A DNA stretch of 64,000 nt from Bugula neritina (GCA_964035545.1 OZ037766.1:28338673-28402672); one strand, 5' to 3'. Shown: positions 10,772 to 24,944, numbered from the stretch's first letter. Translations and numbers: made by a program. Notes: generated by a model not told the origin, from the letters alone.

Positions 10772-12415
10772 GGATGTCAATGTAAGCAATTTAATTTATA
10801 TACAGGGCCTATATTATATTACTCAGGGTTCAATTGCAAAATGTAATATTATTATCATTTTTAAGCAATGCATATATTTTTGCAGGAGTCTGCAATGTGC
10901 AATGCAGCTGAGATATACTGTATAGAGATCTTTCAAGACACTGACTATAACAATCTATTTATTCTGAACCCTAAGAAGGGAGGAAACTCTGCACTGAAAC
11001 CTTAAAACTTACCCATAATGCAGCACTTTTAATAATAAGCACCTATAGCTGAATAGTCTATAGTGTATGCTATGTTAGTTGCTTTTTTGTCAATTTACTT
11101 ATTTGAGGTTATGTATTTTATGTTTTTGAGATTTACTTGCTTTCCAGCAATAAAATCTTTTGTTGTGGTTCATAGTGGTGATTATGATTTATTTTATATA
11201 TAACACCTACACAAGATATTTTTAAGTTTGATCTGACAAAGTTGATGCACGTTAAGCAGTAGAAAATAAGATTTATTAGCATAATAGCTATCAAAATGTT
11301 GATAACAAACTGATCAGAAATGCTATGTCATTGAATGTGAAATTTGCAGAACAGTGAAACATATTATAGTTGCTATAATTAGAAAGCACTAATTTTAAAC
11401 TACTCCAGGCATCCATGTGCAAGTAAAGCAAAGTAGCAGACCTGCAGTTTGAACAACACAGATACAAAGTTAATACACTCTATAGTATAAATAGCTGTGT
11501 TTAACAAAAAACTGGTTTCCCTGGCATTTATTACTAACACACAATTTAGGCAAGATTTATTGCCTTCATAATTATGTTATATAGTAATTTTATAAAACCA
11601 ATTATGCATATTTTGAATTGTTGGTTTCAAAACTAGTATGGAGTTGGGAAAATTTCACTAAGATTGTCTTGGCAGAAAATTATAATTATTAAAGTTTACT
11701 TGGCACCTTGAGAACATGGTTATGGCAAAGTTCCATCAGCTAAAATCTCCTAAATAAAAGGAGATGCCATATATAGGGATTATATACATGGCATATTATG
11801 TAATATGCTTCTAGCAGCAACATAATATCACAAATAAACTTTTCTTTACTAATTATTATTACCACTGTGTAAAGCCAATATTCCCAATAGTTACAATTTT
11901 TCCTATATTTATATGTCTATAGCATGTAAATAGAATACTGACATGCAGTATATAGCAGGTATATGGCTATATACAATATACATGACACTTGACCCAATTG
12001 CTATAGATGCATATATTATTCTGTGATTTGTGGTTTTGTTTTGAGTATCTTTTTTCAGTCGGGTTGCTTTAAATATAAAGATAATAATTTATCCATTCAC
12101 TGTTGAGGATTCTTTTGTTTTATACATTTTTTACAACAAACAGAAACTAGAAACAATGATGAAAAAGTGCGTGAAAAGACAACTCTTCATTAAAATAATT
12201 AATCTAACTTTAATGATAGTTGACAAGATATTACATCATCACAACTTGCGAAGAAAAGTCCAAGTTTTAATTTCAGAAAAGAATTTGTTAACTCTTGATT
12301 GGAATGCATGAACAATCAGTGAAGCCATTTCTTTCAACAAATAAAATATTATAGTCTTCACTGTTTGAATGTTTGGCTTGTTATACAGCTGCTATCATCA
12401 AACTGCTAATTAAAT

Positions 12416-13289
12416 ATGTTTTCTAATACATGGAATATCTATTGGACAATAGCTACAGCTATTATGATGTTGGATGTGGGATATAGGAATGGATTACTCC
12501 CGATTATATGGTGGATCATCAAACTACTATTGCCTGCTGTTGTTAAAGTTATCTTTGTGACTGTATCAGCTTATCTACTGCTTGTGTAAGCATTACATTT
12601 CAACTGTGTATAATAATTTCCCTGTCGAATAATATGTAACCATTTGTAAGTGTCTACACATTTACAATTAGTCAACTTAAATATATATTATGTATTGTTT
12701 TGTTCTCTAATGACTTTTTAGGAATTTTTGTCTTTTGCCTTCAAAAAAGCTTGATTCAATGTTTCATCATAAATTACAGACCTGCAACTTTAAAAAACCA
12801 TACATTAAATGATGATGATGAAAGTATGGCAGAGGAAAATGAGGAAAATCAATCAAGTGCAACCGGACTTTCAGAAAAACGTCAGAAGGAGCTCTTGGGG
12901 CCCTCTTCAGTTTCACAGTGTAAAGCAGCTGACCTAAAGGAAAACAGACAAGAAAAGGGTGAGATAACATATTATATCATATACATTACAATATAGTGTG
13001 TGTATCACTTTTTGTCCAATCACTACTCTATTACACTCTCTTTCTATTTATTATAGAATCAGTGGTATTTATAAGATATATTAGAGAATTAATTATGAAA
13101 TCAGCCACTGTATAGGTTCATTACTTTAATCTCCAACGCCATAACTGCTCTGGTAAACAATGTTCAAGTATATACATAATCTTTTTAGCTGAAGAAGTTG
13201 TTTTTCCAAAGCACATTAAGATTCTCTCTATAAAAGAGAGGAAGCTGCTGCTAGCAAAGCATCTGAACTTAAACTCCAGAATGGGTTAA
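12416..13289 (+). CDS. orphan two-helix membrane protein, copy 2
   Basis: Exons 12416-12585, 12780-12958 and 13189-13289 give 149 aa. The first ~40 codons match copy 1 almost base for base, then diverge. The charged middle reads NDDDESMAEENEE, and the C-terminus is SIKERKLLLAKHLNLNSRMG. The donors AG|GTGAGA and GT|GTAAGC are good. A 3' UTR exon starts near 13556, but the poly(A) signal seen in copies 1 and 3 is AATACA here (near 13808). No function can be assigned; the hydrophobic N-terminus and charged tail suggest a membrane protein with its soluble part on one side. Confidence 0.75.
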
Positions 13290-15060
13290 GGATGCCAAAG
13301 TAAGAAATTTAATTTATATACACGGTCTATTATATTACCCAGATTCGAACTGCATGCATGTTAAACGCATCTTTTTAAATTTATTGCGACTTTATTTGAA
13401 TGTTGTTTTGCTGCAAAAATGCTGGTCATTATTTTGGGATGCTTCACATGCTTCACAAATTGCTTGCAGTTTTCATTAACTTTTTAAATTTAACAATTAT
13501 AACTCATTTTTTACAAGATCAATATTGTTTCTAAGTAATGCACATGCTATTGCAGGAGTCTACAATGTGCAGGTGATGTTGGTTCAGAACACTGACTAAA
13601 ACAACTGATTGATGCTATGAACCTTATGAAGGGAAGAAAACTCTCCACTGAAAGTCTATGCTTACCCACAATGCAACACTCCTATTGTTTAGCACCTAGC
13701 TGAGCATTTTATAGTGTATGCTATTTTTATTGCTTTCTTTTGGCAATTTACTTGTTTGAGGTTATATTATATGTTATATGTTTTTTGAGTTATAATTTCT
13801 TTTTAGCAATACATATTTTATTGTGGTTCATAGTGGTGCCTTTTGATTTATTTTATATTTAATGGCTGCAGAAGAGGACATTTTCAAGTTTAATCTGACA
13901 ATGAGCAGATGCGTATCAAATGATAAATAAATACATTTGTGCACATCATAGCTATTACAATGTTGATAGGAAACTGATCAAAATTGCAAAGTTTTTCCAT
14001 CTAAAAACTGCAAAACAATAAAGCTTTTGCATGGATAAAAGAACAAATTTTAGCCATTTCAGACATTCAGGTTATAGAACAAAGCAGCAGACATGCAGAT
14101 AAGACAAAACAGAATGTATCATATGAAGGTGATATACAGTGTATTTTCTAACCATGTTAAATAACTTAGTCAAAAAACAGTTTCTCTGGCATTTTATCAA
14201 CAGACGATGTAAGTGAGATTTATTACTTACATATTATAGTAATTTTATAAAACCAGTTATGCGCATATTTTAAAGTTCAAGTTTAAATGCCTATATATCG
14301 AAAATTGCAAAGACTTTATTAAAGTTACCCTGGCGTGAAATTATAATAGCTATAAAGTTTAGTTGGCACTGTGAAGACTCAATTATGACTAAATTTATAT
14401 CAGCTAAACTCTCTATAAAAGTCGCTCTATATGACTTTGACTTAGGTAGAGTGCTACAAGCAGCAATTTGGCATCACAAATTACACATTTATTTATATGG
14501 TAGTTATTAATATTGCGTAAAGCAAATATTCCCAATGGGCGCTTGTTACTTTTTATTTATGTAAATAGATGCTAAAAATGCCGTGGCAGGTACATAGCTA
14601 AACATGGCGCATGACACTTTCTAAAGATACATATATAAATTATTGAGAATATTTTGATGTTGCTTGGAATATCTTTGTTTTGATTGAGCTGCATTCAATA
14701 TAAAAAATACTTTAACCATTCACTGTTAATAGTCTTTTTTTTTTAAAAAAAAATTTTGCAGCAAACAGAAACTGGAAACAGTAATTGTGAAAGAATGCAT
14801 GAAAAGACAACTCTTTATTAAAACAATTGAACCTGTTTTTGTCTTTAATAAATAATGTAACTTAAATGGTAGTTGAAAAGATTGCATCATCACAGCTTGT
14901 GTAAAATATTTCTAATTTCAGAAAAGAATTTGTTAACTCCTGATTGGAATGCATGAACAATCAGTGAAGCCATCTCTTTCAGCAAATAAAATATTAAAGT
15001 CTTCACTGTTTGAATGTTTGGCTCGTTATACAGCTGCTATCATCAAACTGCTAATCAAAT

Positions 15061-15936
15061 ATGTTTTCTAATACATGGAATATTTATTGGACAATAGCTA
15101 CAGCTATTATGATGTTGGATGTTGGATATAGGAATGGATTACTCCCGATTATGTGGTGGATCATCAAACTACTATTGCCTGCTGTTGTTAAAGTTATCTT
15201 TGTGACTGTATCAGCTTATCTCCTGCTTGTGTAAGCATTACATTTCAACTGTGTATAATAATTTCCCTGTCAAATAATATGTAACCATTTGTAAGTGTCT
15301 ACACATTTACAATTGGTCGCAATTTAAATATATTATGTATTGTTTTGTTCTCTAATAATTTTTTTAGGAATTTTTGTCTTTTGCCTTCGAAAAAACTTGA
15401 TTCAATGTTTCATGATAAATTACAGACCTGCAACTTTGAAAAACCATACGTTAAATGATGATGATGACAGTATAACAGAGGAAAAGGAGGAAAATCAATT
15501 AAGTGCAACCGCACTTTCAGAAAAACGTCAAAAGGAGCTCTTGGGACCCTCTTCAGTTTCACAGTGTAAAGCAGGTGACCTAAAAGAAATCAAACAAGAA
15601 AAGGGTGAGATAACATATTATATCATATACATTACAATATAGTGTGTGTATCACTTTTTGTCCAATCACTACTCTATTACACTCTCTTTCTATTTATTAT
15701 AGAATCAGTGGTATTTATAAAATATATTAGATAATTAATTATAAATACCAGCCACTGTATAGGTTCATTACTTTAATCTCCAACGCCATAACTGCTCTGG
15801 TAAACAATGTTCAAGTATATACATAATCTTTTTAGCTGAAGAAGTTGTTTTTCCAAAGCACATTAAGATTCTCTCTATAAAAGAGAGGAAGTTGCTGCTA
15901 GCAAAGCATCTGAACTTAAACTCCAGAATGGGTTAA
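15061..15936 (+). CDS. orphan two-helix membrane protein, copy 3
   Basis: Exons 15061-15230, 15426-15604 and 15836-15936 give 149 aa, almost identical to copy 2. The few differences are in exon 2 (DDDDSITEEKEE, CKAGDLKEIKQEK). Reading frame, splice sites and the C-terminal KERKLLLAKHLNLNSRMG are intact. A 3' UTR exon starts near 16210 and an AATAAA lies at 16465. High identity to copy 2 in introns as well as exons shows a recent duplication or conversion. The family is unknown. Confidence 0.75.
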
Positions 15937-17450
15937 GGATGCCAAAGTAAGAAATTTAATTTATATACAGGGTCCATTATATTACCCAGATTTGAACTGC
16001 ATGCATGTTAAATGCATCTTTTGAATTTATTGTGACTTTATTTGAATGTTGTTAAAATATTTTGCTGCAAAAATGCTGATCATTATTTTGAGATGTTTCA
16101 CATGCTTCACAAATTGCTTGCAGTTTTTATTAACTTATTGAATCTAACAATTATAACTCATTTTTTATTAGATCAATATTGTTTCTCAGTAATACATATG
16201 CTATTGCAGGAGTTTACAATGTGCAGGGGATGTTGGTTCAGAACACTGACTAAAACAACTGATGAAAGCTGAACCTTATATAAGAAGGGAAGACAACTCC
16301 CCACTGAAAGTCTATTCTTACCCACAATGCAACACTCCTATTGTTTAGCACCTAGCTGAGCATTTTATAGTGTATGCTATTTTTATTGCTTTCTTTTGGC
16401 AATTCACTTGTTTGAGGTTATATTATATATGTTATATGTTTTTGTGATGCATTTGCTTTCTAGCAATAAATATTTTTTTGTGGTTAATAGCAATTTATAT
16501 TTTATATATGATGCCTGCACAATGTTTTATACCAACTTTACTTTGACATTCTCTATTAATATCAAATTGATTTTAGATTCATACGCATTATACCTACTTA
16601 AACCAATTGATAGCAAACACTCTGTTCTTGAGTCTAAATTAATATACAAAAAACTGAAGCATAGTAAGTTGCCAAAATATCAAAGTTGCCTACATTACAG
16701 ACATGCAGGTAAAACTAGGTGGTATATAACATTTCAGATATATGCCGGTGATACAATGTAGAACATAAATAGTCAATGGCTAGCCTTGTAAAAAAATTTC
16801 AGCAAAAGAAAATGTTTCCCTGGCATTTTATCAACAAACTCTGTTTGCAAGATTTATTAACGTAATTATAAAATTAATGATGCGCGTTTTAAAATAATAA
16901 TTGAACGCCTATTGAAAAAAATTCCAAAATTTTACTAAAATTACTTTGGCATGAAGATACAATGGTTAGGATTTACTTGGCACCTTGAAAACATAATTAT
17001 GGCAAAATTGTATCAGCTAAAAGCTCTAAAGCACCTTATAGATATATGTGACAAAGTAAAATGCTTCTAATATACCACTAACAGATGGCATGCCACAAAA
17101 TAAACTCTTCTTTGCTAATTAATAATACTGTGCAGGTTGAAAATTCCCAAAGCTACGCGTTGCTTTATATATTTATAGCATATAAGTAAATGTTGACACG
17201 CTGTGGCAGGTACATGGCTAAACATGACTCTTGACACTTGCTATAGATCCATATATTAATTCGTGAATTGTGTTACTGTTTACAGTATAATTATCGTCTT
17301 TTAGCTGAGCTGCTTTTATTATAAATTGAGTACTTTATTTATTTATTGGTTGTTGATAAGTACTTGTTTACAGTTCCTAAATTTGTAAATAGAAACACCA
17401 ATGATAAATTGTTGTAAAAAGAGAAGACGATTTTTCAAAATAATGAAATA

Positions 17451-20400
17451 TTGCTAATGGAAATTCCACACAGGTGGACAATTTGGCAGTGTGTGTTAAT
17501 TTCATATCTTAAAAATGCTGAAACACACGATATAATTGGCTAGATATTATTTAGCACTGCATGTTACTTTTCGTGTTTCAATTTCATGTTTTTACTTTTT
17601 AGCAATTTAGTTATTTCGTTGAATTTTCCGCTTTCGTTACAGTATATAACACAGATGGAACAGGCGGCAAGGCAATCAATGTAACCATGGAAACAAAGCA
17701 GCAAGCAGTAAAGTTAATGCAGATATCATTAGCTAGTAAACTTTTGCTTCTACTGACAATGCATTGTGTGTGGCAGGTACCCCATGCGTTGGATCTCAAC
17801 ACCATATCTTGCAACTGAAGGAAAAACTGAATTTCCCTCAGGACAATTGAGTAGCAAGGAAGCTTGCAACTCACTGCTATTAGGTCTAGTTTTTCTTTAC
17901 CTCAAGTTTTCATCTAACTAGTTTCTTTGCTATGATTGGCTGATATAAATAGCCTACACAGGCAATGCCTATTATTGGTTAGAAATCTTTGAACAGCCAC
18001 GGGTTTGAAAGCCACTTGAGTGACATTATACAAGTGGTAATAAAGTGTTAAATATTACTAGTAATATTTTATTAGCCTGTAAATAAACTAAGAATTGAGA
18101 ATTTTTTATCAGTCTCTCGGATTTATTGTATATAACACCAATTTCTTATTGGTGATATTTTAAAATTTAAAACATATTATATCAATTGATATAATTTGCA
18201 TACTTGAAAAAAACTGGTCTTATGTTATATTGTATAATCAACAAGAGACACGATGTATATAGTTAATTTGAATAGTACTAAAGCTTGCACAGCTGTTTTG
18301 TAAACTAATTACTTATTTTCTAAGGTTTTAATCAACTACATTAATTTTAATTGTGAGTATAATAGATTCAAACACTATAAACAGCCATTATATGAAATAA
18401 ATGAACCAAGCATATATTGGTATTTGTATAATCTAGTTAGACCGACCTGACTAAAGGCATGCATCAAGTCAAGTTAAGTACTATTTTGAGGTACGCTCCT
18501 CAGTTTTAAAGTACTTTACTTGAAGTAATGATTAAATAACTCTTACAGCTTCATCAAAAATAAATAACAAGCAGTTTTACTTACTAGTCTACCTATAATA
18601 TAAAGTAGTAGATTTGCTGCAAAATTTATTTCGTTTATCTATATAGATTAGTAAATAAAAATTTATTTCAACGAATCATTGGTATATTAAATAATTTGCC
18701 TACATTGATACTAGATATAATGCAGTATTACTTTGAATGTGTCAGTGTGGAGAGACAAGTGTCAGTTTGAGTATATGTATCATCAACTTTGTTTATATAA
18801 CTTTTTTTCTCAAAAAATACTATTTTGTTCTAAACAGATGCAATCTATAGCATGATGTTATATTTAAAAACTTATATCTAATTATATTTTGCAATGTCAT
18901 GACAATACGATATATCAGAATATCTGGCGCGTATACACCAAGTATTGTGTATATTTATGTTTATAGTTGTGGCACGCATTAATCAAAGCAATAAAAAACT
19001 AAAATTTTGCAGATTGTATCTGTAGAATATTTGCATTCTATTGTATCTTAATAAGGCTAATATAAAAATATAAAATAATGTAGCAATTATATTCCTACAA
19101 ATCAGAATATTGAAGTTACAATACCAACAGTAAATAATTCTGACCGAATTTTATGTGATATATTTTGCAGATAGTGTCTATAATAGACAAACTAATTGTT
19201 TTTCTGACAGGGCTTTGCATGTCAATCATAATGAATCATGATGCCATATAAATTCAAGACAGCATATGGCAATGCTGCATGTGTACCATATATATCTTTG
19301 AATAAATGAAATATAGTTTCATATATAGTTACAAAATTCCATACAGTTAAAGACACTATAAAAGCTAACATAGGTATATCTGTAAAACTAAAACTCCTGT
19401 GACATGCAACTCCATAGTACAATTCAGTTGCAAACAGACTAAAGATGTACAGGAAAAGATTCCTTCACGCCTCATTGCTATTATTCTAGTAGTGTCATGC
19501 CTAAGTAAACAAGGATCAGTGTTTTTCTATAACTATATTATTCTGTGCCTTCGTTGAAGCTTCAGGTGACAGTATTTTTATTACAAAACAAGAATACTGA
19601 TTGGTGAATGATTTTATAGCTGCCCGGGCTGGTACAGCTTACGTTTTATGATTGTCTGCTTTTAACCGTGTTATTGGTTATGTGGGTCATGCTTCAGTAG
19701 CTTCAAAAATTTCCTCATTTCTCTTTTTCTAATCAGAGTATTTGTCATTTTGCTATCAGCGCGCACTTGTCACGCTTGTTGTCTGAGGGAGTAGGGTTAA
19801 CTTTAGTATCAGCCAATATTCACCAGAGGTAAGCAGTAATATTTACAGTTTTTTAATGCTCCACATATAATTCCTACTATATAGAATCTAGTTTCAGCAT
19901 TATGTCAGGGCAAAGTTTATTCCAGACCCAACTTGCTAACCACAGCACAACTAGTACTACACTGGTTCAGCAGGTGCGGTGTCGTAACGTAGTGACAACT
20001 TTGTGTTTTTGATTATTTTGATAAGCTGAAGCTTTTCACGGTTTTAGTTGCTGTGTTCCAGTTGTTCACTGAATTCAATAGTTTTTACACTTTACCCTAC
20101 GACATTTGCATTTAGTATTACGGTTGATTACCACGTATGCTGGAGTTAAAAATAATGATTGTATGTGTTGTCAATGGTATAGTTATGACATAACTATATG
20201 TTATGATCGTAGCTTTCTATCAAATTTTGAAAGTGATTCACAGTACAATTGCTTGATGGTTTAGGTTGCAATAAACCGAAAGTTTTCTTATTTAAGCTAT
20301 AATAATTTTCCCATCAACAACATAATATACACCTTTCTATGACAGTCATTCCTAGCATCTTGCATAGTGACTTCATAATTATAAATATGCAGGTAGACAG

Positions 20401-21400
20401 ACGCTGGTACAACTTACGTTTTCAGTCATTTTCTAATGATAACATTTACACTCTAGTTTAGTGCCACATAACTACACATTATATCAATATGAGTTACATG
20501 GGAATGCCTATCTTCAATACTATACAAGTATAAGCATGTTGAAATTTGACTGATTAGTTGATGCGAATTTATAATCAGCATTGAATGTATCTAGGACAGG
20601 AGTAAACAAGGTCAAGTTAAGGCAATTGAATCATTATGATGATGAAATCCGAAATTTATTCTTTTGTTATCCCCCTAGATCAATGTAGGCATAACAAATT
20701 TTGATAATAGATCTCAAGTATACAACGCAAATTGTTTTGGATAAACTTTTCAATAGCTTTCGACAGTATTTTTCTATTTAGCATTGCATATATAAATCAG
20801 ACTGTACGCGCTGCTAATAATGATAAGGGCATTGTTATAATGCAGTATGCTGTAAAATAATTATATTGCAATGCATGCCGGCTACCTGATGTTTAGTTTT
20901 CATTTCAATAGATATGAGGATGTTGCTCAAAGAGATAAGAAGCAGCCAGATATTCTGTATGATATCGAATAATTATTATGTTCTCTTATCAACAATTTCA
21001 TAATTGGAAAAAATATTTTTGTTCTGATTGACGTAAGCTATAGATAGCATTTGTTTACTAACATGTCAGGTGTTTGATATGATAAAAGGGGAGGGTATAT
21101 ACTTCTCCTGTATGGGTTTAGGTACTATGGCTATACTGCTTCTCCCCTGTGAGTTTCCAATGTTTATATTGCTTGGTTCACTACTTCAAAATCATCAGAA
21201 CTTTTCTAGCTCACATTGCTAAGGAGCTTGGGTAATAATAAACTGAGTTTTTAGATTAGCCTGTAATTGTGGTTAAGTGATTATTATTCAGGTTAACAGA
21301 AAGCATCTAAACAACTTCTAATAGGTGTATGAAATTTAAAAACATAAATTTCTACCTCAGCAGCAGTTGAAAATAACTTATTCTTTGGAAATGACACATC
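17451..21400. other. intergenic, no convincing coding gene
   Basis: AT-rich DNA. A phrase like GCTGGTACARCTTACGTTTT occurs near 19630 and again near 20402. A signal-peptide-like ATG frame at 17687 has no partner exon. The minus-strand frame at 17611-17874 has no splice or domain support. Confidence 0.5.
19740..19828 (+). other. possible 5' UTR exon of the 7TM receptor gene
   Basis: Locally less AT-rich stretch with a CCAAT-like GCCAAT, ending in a strong donor CCAGAG|GTAAGC. The receptor's first coding exon opens at an acceptor (28198) 11 bases before its ATG, so at least one upstream non-coding exon is expected. This is one candidate, unproven; the left edge is a guess. Confidence 0.25.
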
Positions 21401-21412
21401 TGTTAGCCTAGG

Positions 21413-21736
21413 GCCACACTGTGCGTATTTTCGCATGCGAAAATTGAAATCACAAGTAGCAAAGGTGTCCACTGTACGCGTTGAGAAAACATTCGCGCTT
21501 GTCGCTCAGCATTCCCAACGCAAGTGCGAATCATCTCTGTCGTCATCACCTAATTGCCTAGTAGTTATTCAGCAAGCCCAATTTCTTCATTTTAGTGCTA
21601 CATTCCAGTAAATTGCGTTTTATTGAAAGCGAGTGCGGTTTAAAAATGAAAGCTTTATTTATCAAGCATCACTGACGCTACAGTGGACACCTTTGCTACT
21701 CGTGGTTTCAATTTGCACAGTGTGGCCCTAGGCTAA
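21413..21736. mobile_element. MITE-like inverted repeat 1
   Basis: The ends TTAGCCTAGGGCCACACTGT and their reverse complement bracket a 324-bp non-coding segment. The inner arms also pair (GTAGCAAAGGTGTCCACTGTA on the left, its complement on the right), giving stems of about 70 bp. The left arm has a small insertion that itself contains TTTCGCATGCGAAA. Termini resemble those of the element at 28441-28861, so both belong to one non-autonomous DNA transposon family. No transposase and no clear target-site duplication was found. Confidence 0.75.
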
Positions 21737-22419
21737 GTCTTTTAATCGCCTTGAAGCAGAAAATATTCCTAATACTGGTTAAAGCTGTTGTCTATCTTAT
21801 GAGAGTAGATATGGGTCGTAGTAACTCCTAAATCAGGTCAAGAACAACCAGATTATAAATTTTAAGTAAAAATACTACTCTAATAATCATAGTATCACCA
21901 GCAGTTTAGTCTTACCAGTATATATTACTACTCAAGGTGTATCACCTTTTACAATAGCCTTCCATTAGCATTACAATTAGCATTGATGCTTACCAATTTA
22001 TGCATCTTTCAAATTTATTGAATGTACTATTAAAATATTGTGAATTAGTGCAATAGGTAGAATGGGGCAGTCGTTGTACATGCTGCTGTTTTCTGTCAAA
22101 ATATACCTAGTCAAAGGCCTGAGAAACTGAGAATGGGTTTTTCAACAAAATTTATTTTCAACTGAAGGGCATTATTTATTAAAGGCCGTAAGCATCCAGG
22201 TTATTTATGACATTTGAGCAAAAGTTTGCATGCTTTTCAACTGTTTTATCAGCATTTTATCCAATTTCTTATACGAAAACACTACAAAAATGCAAGTAAA
22301 AGTGGTCATATTAGGTGTCTTAGACTTGCCCAGACTTGCCCGCGAGCTTGCCCTCCGTGTCCTATTCTGACGTGGGGATGGCAAAATAGCCCTATTGTAG
22401 CGTGAGTTTATATCGCGTA

Positions 22420-22535
22420 AAGTTATTAAGAAGCGGGTTTGTCACAGATTCTCGTTATTCGTAGCTCAAATCACATGCATGTTACTCTTCGGGCGGCTAC
22501 TAATAACTAACGTTAGCTACGCAACATCAAGAAAG
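22420..22535 (+). other. second possible 5' UTR exon
   Basis: CpG-containing stretch (CTTCGGGCGGC, CTAACGTTAGC) ending at the donor AGAAAG|GTAACT. It has no ATG with a long frame. It could be an alternative first exon of the receptor gene at 28209 or unrelated. Confidence 0.2.
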
Positions 22536-22784
22536 GTAACTAATTTGACTGTTTTCAAATGGACTATTCCATTTCGCTAGTTTGTAACTTGCTGTAAATC
22601 ACAAAATAATTATTTTTCCTATTTTAATTTCAATTATCATGTCGACCACACTACCAGAAAATCACTCTTAAATATGCAGTAAATGATGATTTTCAACCGT
22701 TTTGTGATGAACTATAGGTTAGTAGTTGTCTACGTAAAAACAAGTTTTAAAATTTGTAATTGAATCAGTGAATCACAGTATCAC

Positions 22785-23470
22785 TATCACTTATCAGTAT
22801 GAGTATCACTAGTCTATGTCTATGACTCTCACTCTAAGTCTATGACTATCGCCTATTAGTATTGGTGAACTATTATTAATAATATCCAATGGTTATATTT
22901 ATTAATACCATTATTAGTCATAATGATAATCATATGACAGTATCAGTATGTTAATGTTACGGAGCAGGATCAGTTTCGAAACTAATACTTGTAATATTAG
23001 TTATAACTATAAGTATAAGTTATACCGATAGCATTAGCTATATTAACATAAATATTTATATTCATAGTAATACTAACAGCAAATCTAATATTATTATGTT
23101 AATAGTTATACTTGTAAGTTATAATATAGAGCAAACGACACAAGTATTAATTTGAACTGTTGGTCTTAAAATAAAAAGTAAAATAAATGTAAATAATAAA
23201 ATATAAATTATAATAATTTAATTATACTAATACTAATAGCAATACTTATACAGTAATATAATTATAATAAATTTAAAAAAACTTAAACAACTTTAGATTT
23301 AAGGAACAATTTTAAATACAAACATAAAGATAACATTAAATAATTATAATCATAATGATCATAACAATAAATATAATTATGATTCCAATAATTATCAATA
23401 TATTATATAATATTTAAATTATTTTAATTTATAATTATAATCATAATTTTTTTATTTATAGTGAATAAAT
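22785..23470. repeat. degenerate triplet-like low-complexity DNA
   Basis: Long run of ATT, AGT, ATC and TAA-type triplets (phrases such as AGTATCACTATCACT, then TATAATAATTTAATTATAC). A similar block lies at 26280-26790. No genes seen. Confidence 0.6.
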
Positions 23471-24944
23471 TCAATTTGACATAATAACTATAATATTATA
23501 AAGCAGTCAGTCTATCTCTAATGCTGATTGATATTCAAATTGTTATGACTGTATCATCATTCACTAACTCTAAGAGTAAGTGACTACAATTATTAGTATC
23601 AATGTTGTGTTAGAGTACTATACCCATTGGAATTTTGATATATCCATTATATTTACAACTCTGCCTGTTACAGCTATAAATAAATTGAACCAAAATACCA
23701 ACAGTGCCTAATCATCGCCTTATTTATAAAATAATCACAATCATAATGCTCAAGTTAATAGATTGGAAATTATTGAAAATTATGTTGATGCCAATATAAA
23801 TATGACATTGTATGTATCCAAGTAGTGATGTTGTAATATATCTTGGAAGATAATTACAATATAATAAGAGTTAAATTCCTCTACGTAACTTTTTTTGCAA
23901 TTATTCCTTAGAATAACTATAACTTATACTCCTAACATTTAGCAGCGCATTAGTTTTAGATAGAGCTACTAATTGTATTTATTGCATGTGAAGGTTAGTT
24001 ATTCTCCATCAGCTGCATGAATGTGACTGGTAAATTCTGTAACCTTTGGCAGTAATAACTTTGTAGCATAAATTAGACACATTTTTATAAAAATACATAA
24101 TTTTAATGCTATAGCTGCTAGTAATTCTAATGGGTGTAATAATATTACAGCATTAATTTTTATTTTGTTCATGCTTCATGAAGCATTTTCTAAATTCTTT
24201 TTTGAATAAATTTCTACAATACATATAATGTGCTGAATAGATTACATATGTTGGGGTTCTTCCTATACTGCAGCTCAGCCTACACTCCCGCCACAAATGT
24301 TCCTAAACTACTAGCTTCATCAGGATACGGATTGATGGAGCTGTATTGATAAAAACTTCTCTTTTTAGCAGTAGAGGCATCATGAAAAAAAAGGTAAGTA
24401 TTTTACTCAATAAGAATGCGGTTTTTTACTTCTACAAATTTGATAGCCTACACTATTCTATTTAAATGGAGACTGGTCTGACATAATGTGTCTGCAATTT
24501 ATTAGTTATAATATAGTAAATACTATGCGGGCCTATAGATCAAATGGCTCAAAAAAAAATTAAATAAAATATTACACAATGCTGTATTTATTAGCAATGT
24601 GATACTTAGCAACTAATTTCACATTATTATTGTTTGCAAAGTTTTATATATCTACATATGTTTGTTCAATTCAGTGTTCTGAAGAAGAAGGTTCCAACAG
24701 CAGGGAAAAGCCTTGAACAAGATATTATGTTCTACATCTCCAACTCATTTTAACTTTGCTGGTCAGTTCATTGTGTATCTGGAGCATAGTTTTGTATTTT
24801 CAAGTAGTTCATCAGATACCTTTGTAGATAGTAAAGATTAAAATGTTTGTGCAATGATGTCCATAATGTTGAACTGATTTATTGAAACTAAAACTGTTCT
24901 TAATTATAACAAAACTTGACAATCTTTACATAAAGAATAATGTC

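Larger units (their letters stand above)
9558..17450 (+). repeat. three tandem gene-bearing units of ~2.6 kb
   Basis: The units are about 9558-12285, 12286-14924 and 14925-17450. Each contains the same upstream block, three coding exons, a 3' UTR exon and a trailing AT-rich spacer with shared phrases such as TTTCCCTGGCATTTTAT. Units 2 and 3 are far closer to each other than to unit 1, so unit 1 split off first. The downstream end of unit 3 is more degraded. Confidence 0.85.

Noticed and set aside
17687-17818. ATG frame with a signal-peptide-like stretch (ISLASKLLLLLTMHCVW)
   Set aside because: Good start context, but only a weak donor (CAG|GTACCC) and no following exon in frame was found.
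17611-17874. Minus-strand frame of 87 codons
   Set aside because: No domain, no splice support and overlaps unremarkable AT-rich DNA.
24372-24720. Possible two-exon micro-gene (MKKK then CSEEEGSNSREKP)
   Set aside because: Good donor and acceptor, but the product would be only 17 residues and nothing else supports it.
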